Position numbers and translations under genes: made by a program. From assembly GCA_002372325.1 (NCBI GenBank), contig DFFT01000088.1, forward strand, positions 12,628 through 76,627: a DNA stretch of 64,000 bases, read 5' to 3'. The DNA comes from Succinivibrionaceae bacterium UBA3769. Lineage in GTDB: Bacteria; Pseudomonadota; Gammaproteobacteria; Enterobacterales; Succinivibrionaceae. Under the pieces are notes generated by a model. That model had not been told where the DNA came from and searched no databases. It was given only the letters and a program-made list of their open reading frames with translations. Below are positions 63,443-64,000 of the stretch, piece after piece. Every line of letters starts with the position of its first letter. Position 1 is the first letter of the stretch.

Positions 63443-64000
63443 CTATCCGTAGCGCCGGGCCAGAATATCAAGAAGCCTCTTAAGGGGATTGGTGATCCAT
63501 GTTTTTCCGGAGAGCGCCGCGGCTACGGGCGGCGAAACACGGTAATAGCAGCGGGTAATGATTCTGCCGTACCAGCGGGGGAGCAGAACTTCATTCCGGA
63601 AGCGCCTGATGGCAATTACCTCGGGAGCCAGAGGATCCCCGTAAACAGCAGTGGCAATAAAACAGGGGGAGAACTTTCTAACCATGCCGCCGCAGTAGGG
63701 ACAGTAGGACTTGTACGGCGCTCCGTTCTGGGTGACTATTCTGGGAACGATCTTTCTCTGACAGTGCGGACAGGAAATCCGGTCATCGGTTCTGGCAGGG
63801 CCGGATGCCTGATTGCGCGGGGGTACAGAGACAGTGATATCCGTGGCTTTCGGCTTGCGCCCTTTGCCAGCTACCGGAACCGGCGTGAATTCCGCCATGT
63901 GCCCGGTGCGGGGAACCCCGTCAAAGACTTTAAGATCGTGCATATTGAAATAGTATTCCTGGCCGTCATCCCCCTGAATAAAGCCGTAGCCGTCTGACTC
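63443..64000 (-). CDS. Cold-shock-domain/zinc-ribbon/CFIATA-domain fusion protein, cut by window edge
   Basis: The frame runs off the right edge (186 codons visible, start not seen). The visible N-terminal part is a cold-shock domain: GYGFIQGDDGQEYYF (RNP1/RNP2-like) to FTPVPVAGKGRKPKA. A disordered linker, a zinc ribbon (ISCPHCQRKIVPR ... YCPYCGGMVRK) and a C-terminal CFIATAVYGDPLAPEV domain follow; the last usually sits at the end of secreted or membrane proteins. The mix of an RNA/DNA-binding domain with a CFIATA tail is uncommon. It converges with jetD and need not be part of that system. Confidence 0.75.
   Translation of the reverse strand, partial: ESDGYGFIQGDDGQEYYFNMHDLKVFDGVPRTGHMAEFTPVPVAGKGRKPKATDITVSVPPRNQASGPARTDDRISCPHCQRKIVPRIVTQNGAPYKSYCPYCGGMVRKFSPCFIATAVYGDPLAPEVIAIRRFRNEVLLPRWYGRIITRCYYRVSPPVAAALSGKTWITNPLKRLLDILARRYG

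Overview
The window reads as a chromosomal segment of a gammaproteobacterium. The gene order miaB-ybeY-corC-lnt, leuS-lptE-holA-nadD-rsfS-rlmH-mrdA-mrdB-mltB-rlpA-dacA-ybeD and proBA-frsA-pepD matches blocks known from Enterobacterales, Vibrio and Pseudomonas. Some usual members are missing: phoH (ybeZ) between miaB and ybeY, and lipB/lipA after ybeD. Losing the lipoate genes would suit an anaerobe, for example a Succinivibrionaceae-like member of the Aeromonadales. That placement is inference. By eye the core genes are GC-rich, and about 7.9-11.7 kb is clearly AT-richer. No tRNA, rRNA or CRISPR array was seen.

Layout. 1-3.7 kb: tail of miaB, then ybeY, corC, lnt. 4.1-4.85 kb: a promoter, four tandem paralogous 27-31-residue peptide genes, each with its own ribosome binding site, and a terminator. 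This is the most unusual thing in the window. 5.1-7.6 kb: an exported helical-toroid protein and an L,D-transpeptidase. 7.9-13.2 kb: an accessory patch with a transposase-like gene, a KAP-family P-loop NTPase broken by a frameshift and a 110-bp MITE, and an AAA+/DUF4143 ATPase gene enclosed by 35-bp inverted repeats. 13.4-29.1 kb: the leuS-to-ybeD cell-envelope cluster, then sanA-like and modF-like genes. 29.3-34.3 kb: a divergent Hsp70 with a GrpE-like membrane protein and a J-like protein. 34.6-41.7 kb: proA, proB, frsA, a 71-residue orphan, pepD, galU. 42-47 kb: two exported proteins of unknown function and a tandem pair of zinc-ribbon membrane proteins. 47.2-52.9 kb: ilvH, ilvI, ydiJ.

53.3-63.4 kb: a defence-type operon. 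It contains an SMC-like ATPase (JetC/MksB-like), a JetB/MksE-like and a JetA/MksF-like protein, a 1060-residue primase-helicase-phospholipase-D-like protein of the TOTE kind, and a JetD-like Toprim nuclease subunit. This is a Wadjet-type plasmid/foreign-DNA restriction system in a rearranged order (C-B-A-helicase-D) with an unusual helicase between A and D. The right edge cuts a cold-shock-domain/zinc-ribbon fusion gene.

The leuS-dacA block supplies peptidoglycan elongation (PBP2, RodA), cell-wall trimming (MltB, RlpA, DacA), LPS export (LptE) and ribosome maturation (RsfS, RlmH, YbeY). Accessory material is confined to 4.1-4.85, 7.9-13.2 and 53-63 kb.
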